Below are positions 51,665 through 63,567 of a stretch of DNA of 64,000 nucleotides, in pieces. Each line of letters begins with the position of its first letter. Within the stretch, counting starts at the first letter, position 1. The notes beneath the pieces were generated by a model that was given only the letters and a program-made list of their open reading frames with translations, had not been told where the DNA came from and did no database searches. The translations under genes and the position numbers were made by a program. The DNA lies in contig NZ_CP145607.1 of NCBI RefSeq assembly GCF_036884275.1, positions 62,001-126,000 of the forward strand. Reading direction: 5' to 3'. Source of the DNA: Sphingomonas kaistensis (lineage in GTDB: Bacteria > Pseudomonadota > Alphaproteobacteria > Sphingomonadales > Sphingomonadaceae).

Positions 51665-51800
51665 GGGTGTTGGCTCCTCGCGAGTAGTGTTTGAGATTCG
51701 TGATCCTCTCCTAGCTGTGGGCGATGAAGCACCCAAACAAATCATTCTCGCCGGACTGACAGCTTTTTCCGATTGTACGAGCTTGGCGACAACGACACCG

Positions 51801-51827
51801 GGACGCGGACGCGGACGCGGACGCGGA
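51801..51827. repeat. GGACGC hexamer tandem repeat upstream of katG
   Basis: Four and a half copies of ggacgc in the 210-bp gap between katG and the divergent membrane-protein gene. It lies outside both coding regions. Confidence 0.8.
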
Positions 51828-51874
51828 TGGCGACAGCCCTCCCGCCCCTGCCGTAAAGCTGTTACACCGCCGAG

Positions 51875-52441
51875 ATGACCGCCACTCCCGACCAACGCCG
51901 CGCTCGAATGACGGCACTTTGCGGCGGCCTGATCCTGGTGCTGGCGCTGGGCGCCTTGCTGCTACCCGAAGTGGGGGCTTCGAGCGGCGCGTTGATCGTC
52001 GGCGAATTGTTGCTGATCGCCGGTCTGCTCGAAGTGATCGCCGCGACCGGACGGCGCGCGGCGCGGCTGCCCGCGACCCTTGCCGGGCTGGTGACGATGG
52101 CCGCGGGTACGCTGTTCCTGGCGCGGGAAGAAACGCGCTTTCTTCCCAATCTCACGGTGATGACCTTCTGGCTGGTGCTGCGCGTCGCGCTTCTGGTGGC
52201 CGCCACCCTTCAGGCGAGCGGATCGACGGTCCGGCGCTGGACCGGGCTGGCCGCCGCGACCGACCTTGCGCTGGCGGCGATCCTGGTGCTCGGGCTGCCG
52301 CTCGCCAGTATCATCGTCGCCCTGTTCGGGACGACCAGCGATCTCGTCGCCAGCTTTTCATGGATCCTCGCGCTCAGCTTTCTCGCGACGGGCGCGATGC
52401 TGCTTCAGATCGCGATCTGCGAGCGCGAGGGCGCGGCCTGA
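51875..52441 (+). CDS. HdeD-like (DUF308) membrane protein
   Basis: 188 residues with six predicted helices in pairs ([40 protein letters not shown], and so on to [20 protein letters not shown]). This paired-helix layout is typical of HdeD/DUF308 proteins. Function unknown here; an acid- or stress-related role is known only for E. coli HdeD. Confidence 0.7.
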   Translation: MTATPDQRRARMTALCGGLILVLALGALLLPEVGASSGALIVGELLLIAGLLEVIAATGRRAARLPATLAGLVTMAAGTLFLAREETRFLPNLTVMTFWLVLRVALLVAATLQASGSTVRRWTGLAAATDLALAAILVLGLPLASIIVALFGTTSDLVASFSWILALSFLATGAMLLQIAICEREGAA

Positions 52442-52445
52442 ACGC

Positions 52446-53660
52446 CTAGTCGAGCGCCGCGCGCGTAACCTCGAAGCCCTTGCCTTCGAGCCGCTGGACC
52501 AGCGCCTCGATCGCCTCGGCGTCGCGGGCTTCGCATTCGACTTCGATCACCGTGTCCTTGGCCGGCAGCTTGGAAAAGATGCGCTGGTGGTTGGTTTCGA
52601 TGATGTTGACCCCGCCTTCGTGAAAACAGGCGGTGATCGCGGCGAGCGCGCCGGGACGATCCTGCGCTCCGATTCGAAGCCGCGCGATCCGGCCGCAGCG
52701 GACCAGCTCGCGGATCAGCACGTTGGCGAGCAAGTGGGTGTCGATATTGCCGCCGCACAGCACGGTGCCGATCTTGCGCCCCTTGTAGGCATCGGGCGCG
52801 CCGAGCAGGTGAGCAAGGCCGGCGGCGCCCGCTCCTTCGACCACGGTCTTCTCGATCGCGACCAGCAGCGCCACGGCATGTTCGAGGTCGCGTTCGGAGA
52901 CCAGTTCGATCCGATCGACATGGTCCTTGATGATCGCGCGGGTGAGCGTGCCCGGCTCCTTGACCGCAATGCCTTCGGCCAACGTGTCGCCGCCGATCGC
53001 CCCCGCGCCGCCTTCGACGACATTCTTCATCGAGGGGTATAGCTCGGCCTCGACCCCGACGATCTCGATGCCGGGTTTGAGCGACCGGGCGGCGATCGCC
53101 ATGCCGCTGATCAGGCCGCCGCCGCCGATCGGCACGACCAGCGTGTCGAGCTCCGGCTCGGCCTCCAGCATTTCGATCGCGATTGTGCCGGTGCCGGCGA
53201 CGATGGCGGGATCGTCGAACGGGTGAACGAAGACCAGACCCTCGGCCGCTTCGATCTCGCGGGCGCGGGCGTAGGCATCGTCGAAACGGTCGCCGTGCAG
53301 CACCACGCGCGCGCCATGTTCCTCGGTCTGCGCGACCTTCATCAGCGGGGTCGAGGTCGGCATGACGATGACGACCGGGATGCCTAATCGGCGGCCGTGG
53401 TAGGCGACCGCCTGCGCGTGGTTGCCGGCGCTCGCCGCGATCACCCCGCGGGCCCGCTCGTCGTCGGTCAGTTGCAGCAATTTATTGAGGGCGCCGCGCT
53501 CCTTGTAGGCGGCGGTGAACTGCAGGTTCTCGAACTTCAGCCAGACCTCCGCGCCGATGATCTCGGACAGCGTGCGGCTCTTAAGGAACGGGGTGCGGAC
53601 CACGGCGCCGGCGATACGCTCGGCGGCGGTGCGGATGTCGTTGATATCGGGCGGTGTCAT
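52446..53660 (-). CDS. ilvA: threonine ammonia-lyase with ACT domain
   Basis: 404 residues from ATG 53660 (frame open further upstream only as antisense of the next gene). PLP Lys in QFTAAYKERGALNKL, glycine-rich phosphate loop VVPIGGGGLISGM, and a C-terminal ACT domain (IARLRIGAQDRPGALAAITA). Deaminates threonine to 2-oxobutanoate, the first step to isoleucine. The length is that of the short, single-ACT form, so it could also be the catabolic type (tdcB). Confidence 0.92.
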   Translation of the reverse strand: MTPPDINDIRTAAERIAGAVVRTPFLKSRTLSEIIGAEVWLKFENLQFTAAYKERGALNKLLQLTDDERARGVIAASAGNHAQAVAYHGRRLGIPVVIVMPTSTPLMKVAQTEEHGARVVLHGDRFDDAYARAREIEAAEGLVFVHPFDDPAIVAGTGTIAIEMLEAEPELDTLVVPIGGGGLISGMAIAARSLKPGIEIVGVEAELYPSMKNVVEGGAGAIGGDTLAEGIAVKEPGTLTRAIIKDHVDRIELVSERDLEHAVALLVAIEKTVVEGAGAAGLAHLLGAPDAYKGRKIGTVLCGGNIDTHLLANVLIRELVRCGRIARLRIGAQDRPGALAAITACFHEGGVNIIETNHQRIFSKLPAKDTVIEVECEARDAEAIEALVQRLEGKGFEVTRAALD

Positions 53661-53714
53661 GCGAGGGCCAGCGCTAGCCCTTCCCTCGCGCGCCGACAAT
53701 GCTAGGCCGTGCTT

Positions 53715-55367
53715 ATGAAGATGCTTCTGCCGGGCGCCGCCGCCCTCCTCCTCGCCGCCGCGCCGGCCACCGCCGCCGATCTCCTCGTCACCAATGTGAA
53801 AGGCGTGCGGGTCACGGCCGACCGCAAGATTGAGCGCTTTACCGGGCTGCTGGTGGGCGAGGACGGCAAGGTGAAGCGCGTGTTGCACGGCGAGATGTTC
53901 AGGCTGCCATCCGGGACGCGGGTGCTGAACGGCGAGGGCAAGGTGCTGATGCCGGGCCTCATCGACTCGCACGGCCATGTGATGGGCTACGGCCTGGCGC
54001 TCGGGCAGCTCGACCTCACCGGCACGCGCAGCCTTGCCGAATTGCAGAGGCGGCTGCGCGATTATGCGGCGGCGAACCCCGACCGGCCGTGGATCACCGG
54101 GCGCGGCTGGAACCAGGAATTGTGGGCCGACAAGCGCTTTCCCACCAGCGCCGATCTCGACGCGGTGGTGAAGGACCGGCCGGTGTGGCTGGAGCGGGTC
54201 GATGGCCACGCCTCGGTCGGCAACAGCGCGGCGCTGCGGGCGGCGGGTGTAACGGCAGCAACCAGGGCGCCGACCGGTGGCGAAATCCGGAACGGTCTGT
54301 TCGTCGATGCGGCGACCGCGCTGGTCGATGCCCATGTCCCTGCCCCCACCGCGGCAATGCGGGCCGAAGCGCTAAGGCGCGGGCAGGAAGCCTTGCTGTC
54401 ACGCGGGCTGACCGCCGTCGCCGACATGGGCACCAGCGTCGCCGACTGGAATGCGATGGTCGAGGCCTATGGCGCGGGCCGGCAGAAGCTGCGGATCTTC
54501 TCCTATGCCGCGGGCAGCGCGGAGCTGGCCAACTTGCAGCGGATCGCGCGGCGGGGTTCGCAGTTCGGCGACCGGCTGTGGTTCGCGGGCGTCAAGCTTT
54601 ATGCCGATGGCGCGCTCGGCTCGCGCGGGGCGTGGCTCAAGGCACCGTATCACGATGCGCCGCACACCCGCGGGCTGCCGCTGCTGACCCCGGCTCAGCT
54701 GCGCGAACAGGGCGGGATCGCGGTGCGTAGCGGTTTCCAGGTCGCGGTGCATGCGATCGGCGATGCTGCGAACGACATGGTGCTCGGTGGGTTCGCGGCG
54801 ATCGGCTGCGGCACGGGCGACAAGCGCTGCCGGGTCGAGCATGCGCAGATCGTCGACGTGCCGGACTTGAATCGCTTCGCGGCGGGCAAGGTCGTCCCCT
54901 CGATGCAGCCGGTGCACCAGACCAGCGACCGGCTGATGGCCGAAGCACGGCTCGGGCCGCAGCGTCTTGGCGGGGCGTACGCCTGGCAGACGCTGGCCCA
55001 GACCGGCGTACGCTTGCCGCTGGGATCCGACTTCCCGGTCGAGGACCCCAACCCCTTCCCCGGCCTAGCCGCGGCGATCAGCCGGCAGGGGATGGACGAT
55101 CAGCCGGCGGGTGGGTGGCGACCGCAGGAGCGGCTGAGCCTGGCTCAGGCGCTCGCCGGCTTCACCCGCGATGCGGCCTGGGCGAGCTTTGCCGAGGGGG
55201 CAATGGGCGGGCTCGATGTCGGGCAGCAGGCCGACTTCATTCTGGTCGACCGCGATCCGGCGGCGGCGTCGGCGCATGATCTGGCGCGCACGCAAGTGCT
55301 GGAAACGTGGATCGCCGGGCAGAAGGTGTGGGAAAAGACGCCGAGCGTGACGCCTGAACGCGGCTGA
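53715..55367 (+). CDS. exported amidohydrolase family protein
   Basis: 550 residues from ATG 53715, with a signal peptide (LLPGAAALLLAAAPATAA). Metal-dependent hydrolase pattern of the PF07969 type: LMPGLIDSHGHVMG near residue 85, VAVHAIGDAAND, VEHAQIV, and LPLGSDFPVEDPNPF, the last giving the metal Asp. The substrate may be an amide or imide in the periplasm. Ends directly before the convergent dsbD stop. Confidence 0.9.
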   Translation: MKMLLPGAAALLLAAAPATAADLLVTNVKGVRVTADRKIERFTGLLVGEDGKVKRVLHGEMFRLPSGTRVLNGEGKVLMPGLIDSHGHVMGYGLALGQLDLTGTRSLAELQRRLRDYAAANPDRPWITGRGWNQELWADKRFPTSADLDAVVKDRPVWLERVDGHASVGNSAALRAAGVTAATRAPTGGEIRNGLFVDAATALVDAHVPAPTAAMRAEALRRGQEALLSRGLTAVADMGTSVADWNAMVEAYGAGRQKLRIFSYAAGSAELANLQRIARRGSQFGDRLWFAGVKLYADGALGSRGAWLKAPYHDAPHTRGLPLLTPAQLREQGGIAVRSGFQVAVHAIGDAANDMVLGGFAAIGCGTGDKRCRVEHAQIVDVPDLNRFAAGKVVPSMQPVHQTSDRLMAEARLGPQRLGGAYAWQTLAQTGVRLPLGSDFPVEDPNPFPGLAAAISRQGMDDQPAGGWRPQERLSLAQALAGFTRDAAWASFAEGAMGGLDVGQQADFILVDRDPAAASAHDLARTQVLETWIAGQKVWEKTPSVTPERG

Positions 55368-57365
55368 TCAGCGTTTAACGGCGCCCGCTCGCTCGATCAG
55401 CATGGCTGGGGTCAGCACCTGCGGCAGTTCCTCGGGCTCGGCGGCGCCCGGCGCGTACCACAGGTAGAGCGGGATCGCGCCGCGGCCGCGGCTGTCGAGA
55501 AATCGGGTGATCGCCGGGTCGGCATTGGTCCAGTCGGCCACCAGCACCTCGGCGTTTGCGGCCTTGAGCGCGTCGCGGACCGATTCGCGGTCGATGGTGC
55601 TGGCTTCGTTGACCTTGCAGCTCAAGCACCAGTCGGCGGTGAAATAAACGAATACCGGGCGACCGGCGGCGCGGGCGGCGGCGACCTTGGCCTCGCTCCA
55701 CGCTTCGCCGCTATTGCCGCGCTGCGTGACCGCCATTTCGCCCCGGCCGATCCCGAACAGGGGCACGGCGACCAGCAGCAGCAGGGCGACGATCGGCGCG
55801 GCGAGGGCGGGCTCGCCCCTCCCCTGCCGGCGTCCGGCCATCAGTAGCGCGAGACCGAGCACCGCGCCGGAGACGAGGCCAAGCAGCAGCCCGCTCGCCC
55901 CGCCCTGCCGCCACAACAGCCACAACGCGGCGAGCGCCGACAGCGCCATCGGCACCGCGAGGATGCGCTGAAGCCGCATCATCCACGGCCCGGGTCTGGG
56001 CAAGCGCCTTCGCAGCGAGGGGACGAAGGCGAGGAGGAGGAACGGCAAGGCGAGGCCGAGCCCGAGGCCGGCGAACACCAGCAGCGCGCCTGCCGCCGGA
56101 AGCAGCAGGGCGGTGCCGAGTGCCGCGCCCATGAACGGCCCGGCGCAGGGCGTCGCGACAAAGGCGGCCAGCGCGCCCGTCGCGAAGCCGCCACGCGGAT
56201 TGCTATCGCCGCCGAGCACGGGAAGCTTGAAAAGGCCGAGCAGGTTTAAGGTGATCGCGATCGCGAGCAGGAACAGCAGCAGGGTCGTCCGCGGGTCCTG
56301 CAACTGGAAGGCCCAGCCGGCGGCGCTTCCGCCGGCGCGCAGGGCGAGCAGCGCGGCGCCCAGCACCCCCGTCCCGACGATCGCGCCGGCGGTATAGCCG
56401 AGCGCGTCGGCCCGCGCCTCGCGCTCCTCGCCGCCGGCGCGGGCGAGTGCCAGGGCTTTCAGCGCCAGGATCGGGAACACGCAGGGCATGAGGTTGAGGA
56501 TCAGGCCGCCCACCACCGCACCGAAAAAGGCGAACAGGAGCAGCCGCCAGGTTTCGCCGCCGCCCACCGCGCTTCCATCCTCGGGCACCGGGCCGGGCGC
56601 CGCAGCGAAGCGAAGGGCGCGACCGGTGCCGAGGTCGATGACGCCCTCGAAGCGTCCTGACGGCGCCGCGTCGAGGGGGAGCTCGGCAATCAGGCGGTCG
56701 GCGGTGCGGCGAAAGGTCTGCGCGTCGGCATAGCGGATCGCCTCGCCGGTGATGGCGTACAAATAGGGCGCGGTGACCGTGACACTCTCGGGCAGCGGGA
56801 TCGCGACCTGTAGTTTGTCGCCGGCGACGGCATAGCTGGCCGCAGACCCAAGCGGCTGGGGTAGCTTCGCCCGCCATTCATCGAAGCGGGGGTCGGTCGG
56901 ACCGCTGCCAACGGGCAGGTCAAGCGCGACCTTCCCTCGTTCGGGGACGCACACCGTGTCGGTGCAGACGAGGTAATCCAGGCTGGCGCGGATCGGCAGC
57001 GTTCCGCTGGCATTTTTCGGCACCTTGAGGCGCACGAGAACGGCATAGGGGCCCTTGAACACATGGTTCATCAGATCCGCCACCACCAGCCTGGTCGGGA
57101 CCGGATAGCGCAGCGGGCCGGCGGCGGCGCCTTGCGGAAACTGCCACGCCACGCTCATCGGCTTGCCCGCGTCGCCCGGGTTCTCCCAATAGCCGTGCCA
57201 GCCCTCTTCAGGGGTCATGACCAGCGCGAGTTCGACTTCCTGCCCCGGTGCCGCGGGCCCTTCGGCGACCAGGGCGATGCCCATGTGCCGCTGCCCGCTG
57301 CCGAGCTGGGCGGCGGCGGGAACGGCGAGGATCAGGGCGAGGACGAACGTGAGGAAACGGAGCAT
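55368..57365 (-). CDS. DsbD-type thiol:disulfide interchange protein
   Basis: 665 residues: signal peptide, N-terminal DsbD-alpha-like domain with Cys pair in YLVCTDTVCVPE, eight-helix transmembrane domain with Cys in LMPCVFPILALKALA and ATPCAGPFMGAALG, and a C-terminal thioredoxin domain with active site DWCLSCKV. Transfers reducing power from cytoplasm to periplasmic proteins. Stop touches the amidohydrolase stop (convergent). Downstream of metH in the same direction with a 91-bp gap that contains an inverted repeat. Confidence 0.9.
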   Translation of the reverse strand: MLRFLTFVLALILAVPAAAQLGSGQRHMGIALVAEGPAAPGQEVELALVMTPEEGWHGYWENPGDAGKPMSVAWQFPQGAAAGPLRYPVPTRLVVADLMNHVFKGPYAVLVRLKVPKNASGTLPIRASLDYLVCTDTVCVPERGKVALDLPVGSGPTDPRFDEWRAKLPQPLGSAASYAVAGDKLQVAIPLPESVTVTAPYLYAITGEAIRYADAQTFRRTADRLIAELPLDAAPSGRFEGVIDLGTGRALRFAAAPGPVPEDGSAVGGGETWRLLLFAFFGAVVGGLILNLMPCVFPILALKALALARAGGEEREARADALGYTAGAIVGTGVLGAALLALRAGGSAAGWAFQLQDPRTTLLLFLLAIAITLNLLGLFKLPVLGGDSNPRGGFATGALAAFVATPCAGPFMGAALGTALLLPAAGALLVFAGLGLGLALPFLLLAFVPSLRRRLPRPGPWMMRLQRILAVPMALSALAALWLLWRQGGASGLLLGLVSGAVLGLALLMAGRRQGRGEPALAAPIVALLLLVAVPLFGIGRGEMAVTQRGNSGEAWSEAKVAAARAAGRPVFVYFTADWCLSCKVNEASTIDRESVRDALKAANAEVLVADWTNADPAITRFLDSRGRGAIPLYLWYAPGAAEPEELPQVLTPAMLIERAGAVKR

Positions 57366-57380
57366 TCGGCTGCCCCTTAC

Positions 57381-57450
57381 GTCATTGCGAGCCACAGGCG
57401 AAGCAATCCACTTGGCCGTAGCTGGATTGCTTCGCTTCGCTCGCAATGAC
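57381..57450. repeat. inverted repeat between metH and dsbD
   Basis: Arms gtcattgcgagccacagg... (57381-57410) and ...ttcgctcgcaatgac (57423-57450) pair over nearly 28 bp with a 12-bp loop. It probably ends metH transcription; it also resembles widely dispersed alphaproteobacterial repeats. Confidence 0.75.
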
Positions 57451-57456
57451 GACAAG

Positions 57457-60044
<2,588 letters not shown>

Positions 60045-60048
<4 letters not shown>

Positions 60049-61091
60049 GCGGCGATCACCATCGGTTCGAGACCGGCGAGCCGGGTCTTCACAGGTACTT
60101 GCGGGAGGGCACGCGGGGGAAGATCGCGCACGAAGTCGGCGATGGCGCGGATGTGCGCCGGGGTGGAGCCGCAGCAGCCGCCGAGGATGTTGACCTGGCC
60201 GCTCTTCGCCCATTCGCCGACGAGGCTGGCGGTGGTTTCGGGCAGTTCGTCATAAGCGCCGAGATCGTTGGGCAGGCCGGCATTGGGGTAGATCATCACC
60301 AGTGCGTCGCAGCTGTCTGCGAGCGTGCGGACATGCGGGCGAAGCTGCTCGGCACCGAACGAGCAGTTCAGCCCAATGGTCACCGGCCGGGCGTGGCGAA
60401 CGGCGTGCCAGAAGGCTTCCACCGTGTGGCCCGACAGGTTGCGGCCGGAAAGATCGGTGATGGTCATCGACAGCATGATCGGCAGGTCGCGGCCGAGCGC
60501 CTCGCCCGCTTCCAGCGCTGCCTTGATCCCGGCCTTGGCGTTCAGCGTGTCGAAGATCGTTTCGATCAGGATGAAGTCGACGCCGCCTTCAACCAGCGCA
60601 TCGATCTGCTCGCGGTAGACGTCCTTCAGGTGGTCGAAGTCGATCTCACGGAAGCCGGGGTCGTTGACGTCGGGCGATAAGGACAGGGTCTTGTTGGTCG
60701 GTCCGATCGCGCCCGAGACGAAACGGCGGCGGCCGTCGCGGGCCTGAAACTCGTCGGCGACGCGGCGGGCGATGCGGGCGCTTTCGAGGTTGATCTCGCG
60801 GACCAGATGCTCGGCGCCGTAATCGGCCTGGCTGATGCGGTTGGCCGAGAAGGTGTTGGTTTCGGCGATGTCCGCGCCGGCTTCGAAATAGGCGCGGTGG
60901 ATCGCTTCAGGGACGTCCGGGCGGGTCAGCGCCAGAATGTCGTTATTGCCTTTCTGATCATGGCCGAGGCCGAGCGTGCCGGCATAATCGGCTTCGGAAA
61001 GGCCGCAATTCTGGATCTCGGTCCCGAAGGCGCCGTCGATGATCAGGATACGCTGCGCGGCCGCATCGCGCAGGGCCTCACGCGCGCTCAT
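60045..61091 (-). CDS. metH: homocysteine S-methyltransferase, N-terminal part of MetH
   Basis: 348 residues from ATG 61091. Zn-binding Cys in [12 protein letters not shown] and the Cys pair in [12 protein letters not shown] match the homocysteine-binding domain of MetH. Stop and start overlap metH C-terminal part (GTGA) and metF (ATGA), so the four genes are one transcription unit. Confidence 0.95.
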
Positions 61092-62038
61092 TTGATGGCC
61101 TCGGCGGCTTCGCACGGCGCGCGGACGCCGAGCAGGTGACAGATGGCATAAGCGAGTTCGGCCCGGTTGAGGGTGTAGAAATGGAAATGGCGGATGCCAC
61201 CAGCGTAGAGCTGACCGCACAGTTCGGCCGCGACGGTGGCGGCGATCAGCTGACGCGCCGCAGGAAGCGCGTCGAGGCCCTCGAACATTCGGTCCATCCA
61301 CGCCGGGATGGCCGCGCCGCACAGGCCGGCAAACTTGCGGGTCTGGGCGACGTTCGACACGGGTAGGATACCGGGCACGATCTCCGCATCGATGCCCGCT
61401 GCCGCCGCACGATCGCGGAAGCGGAAGAAGTTGTCGGCAGAAAAGAAGAATTGGCTGATCGCGCGCGTCGCCCCGGCGTCGATCTTGCGCTTCAGATTAT
61501 CAAGGTCGCTGTCGGGACAATCGGCCTGCGGGTGAACCTCGGGATAGCAGGCGACGCTGATCTCGAACGGCGCAATCCTCGTCAGGCCCACGACGAGGTC
61601 GGCGGCATTGGCATAGCCTTGCGGATGCGGCGCATAGTCGCGGCCCTCTTCGGGCGGATCGCCGCGCAGCGCGACGATGTGGCGCACCCCGGCGTCCCAA
61701 TAGGCGCGTGCGATTTCGTCGATCTCGGCCCTGCTGGCATCGACGCAGGTGAGATGCGCCGCCGCGGGAAGGCTGGTTTCACGAACGATCCGAGACACGG
61801 TCTGGTGAGTCCGTTCGCGGGTCGAACCGCCCGCGCCGTAGGTGACCGAGACAAAGCGCGGGCATAGCGGCTCGAGCATCTTGATCGAGCGCCACAGCGT
61901 CTCGTTCATCGGATCGGTCTTGGGCGGGAAGAATTCGAAGCTGACGTCGATATCGCCGCGAGCATGCGCGAACAGCGGCGGCGGCTCGGCGGCGGGAAAC
62001 GGCACGGGCGCAATGGCGGGCATGGGGGCGCTGCTCAT
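61088..62038 (-). CDS. metF: methylenetetrahydrofolate reductase
   Basis: 316 residues from ATG 62038. MetF core SFEFFPPKTDPMNETLWRSI, FVSVTYGAGGSTRERT, LTCVDASRAEIDEIAR, HIVALRGDPP, and a conserved FFSADNFF motif. Makes 5-methyl-THF, the methyl donor of MetH. Overlaps both neighbours. Confidence 0.97.
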   Translation of the reverse strand: MSSAPMPAIAPVPFPAAEPPPLFAHARGDIDVSFEFFPPKTDPMNETLWRSIKMLEPLCPRFVSVTYGAGGSTRERTHQTVSRIVRETSLPAAAHLTCVDASRAEIDEIARAYWDAGVRHIVALRGDPPEEGRDYAPHPQGYANAADLVVGLTRIAPFEISVACYPEVHPQADCPDSDLDNLKRKIDAGATRAISQFFFSADNFFRFRDRAAAAGIDAEIVPGILPVSNVAQTRKFAGLCGAAIPAWMDRMFEGLDALPAARQLIAATVAAELCGQLYAGGIRHFHFYTLNRAELAYAICHLLGVRAPCEAAEAIK

Positions 62039-63003
62039 GCGGCCTTCCTTTCCTGATCGAGGCGGGGCGGACGAACGCCGGCCCATAGAGTGACGGTCAG
62101 CTCCCCGCCTTCGAGATGGCGGACGACCTTGCCGTCGAGCCCGGCGGCGCCGAGCCAGCCGAGCACGGCGTCGTCGGCAAAGCCCAACCGCGCGTGCTGG
62201 GCGGTATCGCGCAATTCCTCGCGTTCGTGCGGCGCGAAATCGATGATCAGCAGCCGGCCGCCCGGACGCAGCAGCCGGGCGCCTTCGACGATCGCGGCGG
62301 CGGGCGACTGCGCGTAGTGCAGCACCTGGTGGAGCAGCACGACGTCGGCCTCGCCGTCGGGCAGCGGCAGCGCGTACATGTCGCCCTGGCGGAGCGAGAC
62401 GGCATCGATCCCCGCTTCCTCGAGCTTGACCCGGGCCAGCCGCAGCATTTCGGTCGAACGGTCGATGCCGATGCTGCGGGTGGCGGCCTGGCCGAACAGT
62501 TCGATCATCCGCCCGGTGCCGGTGCCGATGTCGACCAATTGTCCGATCGGACCGTCGCCAAGCGCCTCGCGGATCGCGTCCTCGACCTGCGCGTCGGCGA
62601 CATGGAGCGAGCGGATCTCGTCCCATTGCGCCGCGTGAGCCGCGAAATAGCGCGCCGCGGCCTCGGCCCGGTCGGCCCGAACCGCGGCCAGGCGCGCCCG
62701 GTCGGCGGAAAACTGGCGGGTGGTGACGGGATCGGCGACCGCGTCCCACAGCCCGACCAGCGCCTCGACCAGCGCCGGCTCACCAAGCTGGAGGAACACC
62801 CAGCTCCCTTCCTTGCGCCGTTCGATCAGCCGCGCGTCGGCAAGGATCTTGAGGTGCCGGCTAACCCGCGGCTGGCTTTGCGCCAGCACCTGCGCAAGCT
62901 CGCCCACCGTCAGCTCCATCTCCTGCAGCAAAGCGAGGAGGCGCAACCGACTGGGATCGGCCAGCGCCTGAAACAGGTCGGCCAGGGGAAGCGTAATGGT
63001 CAT
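62035..63003 (-). CDS. ArsR-family regulator fused to a SAM methyltransferase
   Basis: 322 residues: ArsR HTH (PSRLRLLALLQEMELTVGEL, SQPRVSRHLKILADARLIERR) then a class I methyltransferase domain (LVDIGTGTGRMIELFG, DVVLLHQVLHYAQSP, GGRLLIIDFAPHE). Heads the metF-metH operon. Proteins of this kind are known as SAH-responsive repressors (SahR family) in related bacteria. The palindrome right before its start is the expected operator. No ribosome binding site is seen. Confidence 0.9.
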   Translation of the reverse strand: MTITLPLADLFQALADPSRLRLLALLQEMELTVGELAQVLAQSQPRVSRHLKILADARLIERRKEGSWVFLQLGEPALVEALVGLWDAVADPVTTRQFSADRARLAAVRADRAEAAARYFAAHAAQWDEIRSLHVADAQVEDAIREALGDGPIGQLVDIGTGTGRMIELFGQAATRSIGIDRSTEMLRLARVKLEEAGIDAVSLRQGDMYALPLPDGEADVVLLHQVLHYAQSPAAAIVEGARLLRPGGRLLIIDFAPHEREELRDTAQHARLGFADDAVLGWLGAAGLDGKVVRHLEGGELTVTLWAGVRPPRLDQERKAA

Positions 63004-63011
63004 GACTTAAC

Positions 63012-63033
63012 GATATAAAGATATCTTTATATC
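63012..63033 (-). promoter_or_regulatory. 22-bp perfect palindrome, operator of the methionine operon
   Basis: The half-site GATATAAAGAT is followed directly by its own reverse complement. It begins 9 bp upstream of the ATG of the ArsR-methyltransferase gene, so binding there would block transcription initiation and the gene is likely autoregulated. From memory this resembles SahR motifs. Confidence 0.85.
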
Positions 63034-63214
63034 TACAAGCGCCGATGTGCGAGATCCCCGCGCAAAAACGGTTCGTCGCAAAAGAGAATTGCGCTGCGGC
63101 CTCGCCTCACCTAAATCCGCGCGCTGGCTTGACCCAAATATGGGCGGGTCGCTTGGGTAGCCGACCTCGTCTCAAGGGAGGGAAGCGCCCGAAAACATAG
63201 GGATGGAAACCGAT

Positions 63215-63490
63215 ATGAAGAAGATCGCACTCGCCGCCGTCGCGGTTCTGGGTCTCACCGTCGCTGCTTGCCAGGACAATGCTCCGGACAACGCCGTCTC
63301 GACCGAGAACACCATCGAGACCGAAGCTGCGGCTGACACCAACTCGGCGATCGCCGGCACCGAGAACCTCGGCGCCGCTGCCGACAACGCTCTCGACGCC
63401 GCTGGCAACAGCCTGTCTAACGCCGGCAACTCGATCGAGAACGCCGCTGAAGACGTCGCCAACGGCCAGGACAACGTCGCTGGTCAGTAA
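63215..63490 (+). CDS. small Ala/Asn-rich lipoprotein
   Basis: 91 residues from ATG 63215. Lipobox LTVAACQD. The mature part repeats NA-type segments such as AADNALDAAGNS, LSNAGNS and IENAAEDV, likely a short amphipathic helix with charged faces, as in entericidin-like and other small envelope lipoproteins. A terminator follows directly. Confidence 0.8.
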   Translation: MKKIALAAVAVLGLTVAACQDNAPDNAVSTENTIETEAAADTNSAIAGTENLGAAADNALDAAGNSLSNAGNSIENAAEDVANGQDNVAGQ

Positions 63491-63520
63491 GACCTACGAC
63501 GCCTGACAAGGCATCAAGGG

Positions 63521-63555
63521 AGGGCCGTCCGGGAAACCGGGCGGCCCTTTCTTAT
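63521..63555 (+). terminator. intrinsic terminator after the small lipoprotein
   Basis: A 12-bp stem (AGGGCCGTCCGG with CCGGGCGGCCCT, one G-T pair) with a GAAA loop is followed by ttcttatt. Confidence 0.9.
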
Positions 63556-63567
63556 TGAGCGCCGAGT

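Noticed and set aside
53709..54335. Upstream extension of the threonine ammonia-lyase frame
   Set aside because: It is antisense to the exported amidohydrolase; the lyase family N-terminus matches ATG 53660.
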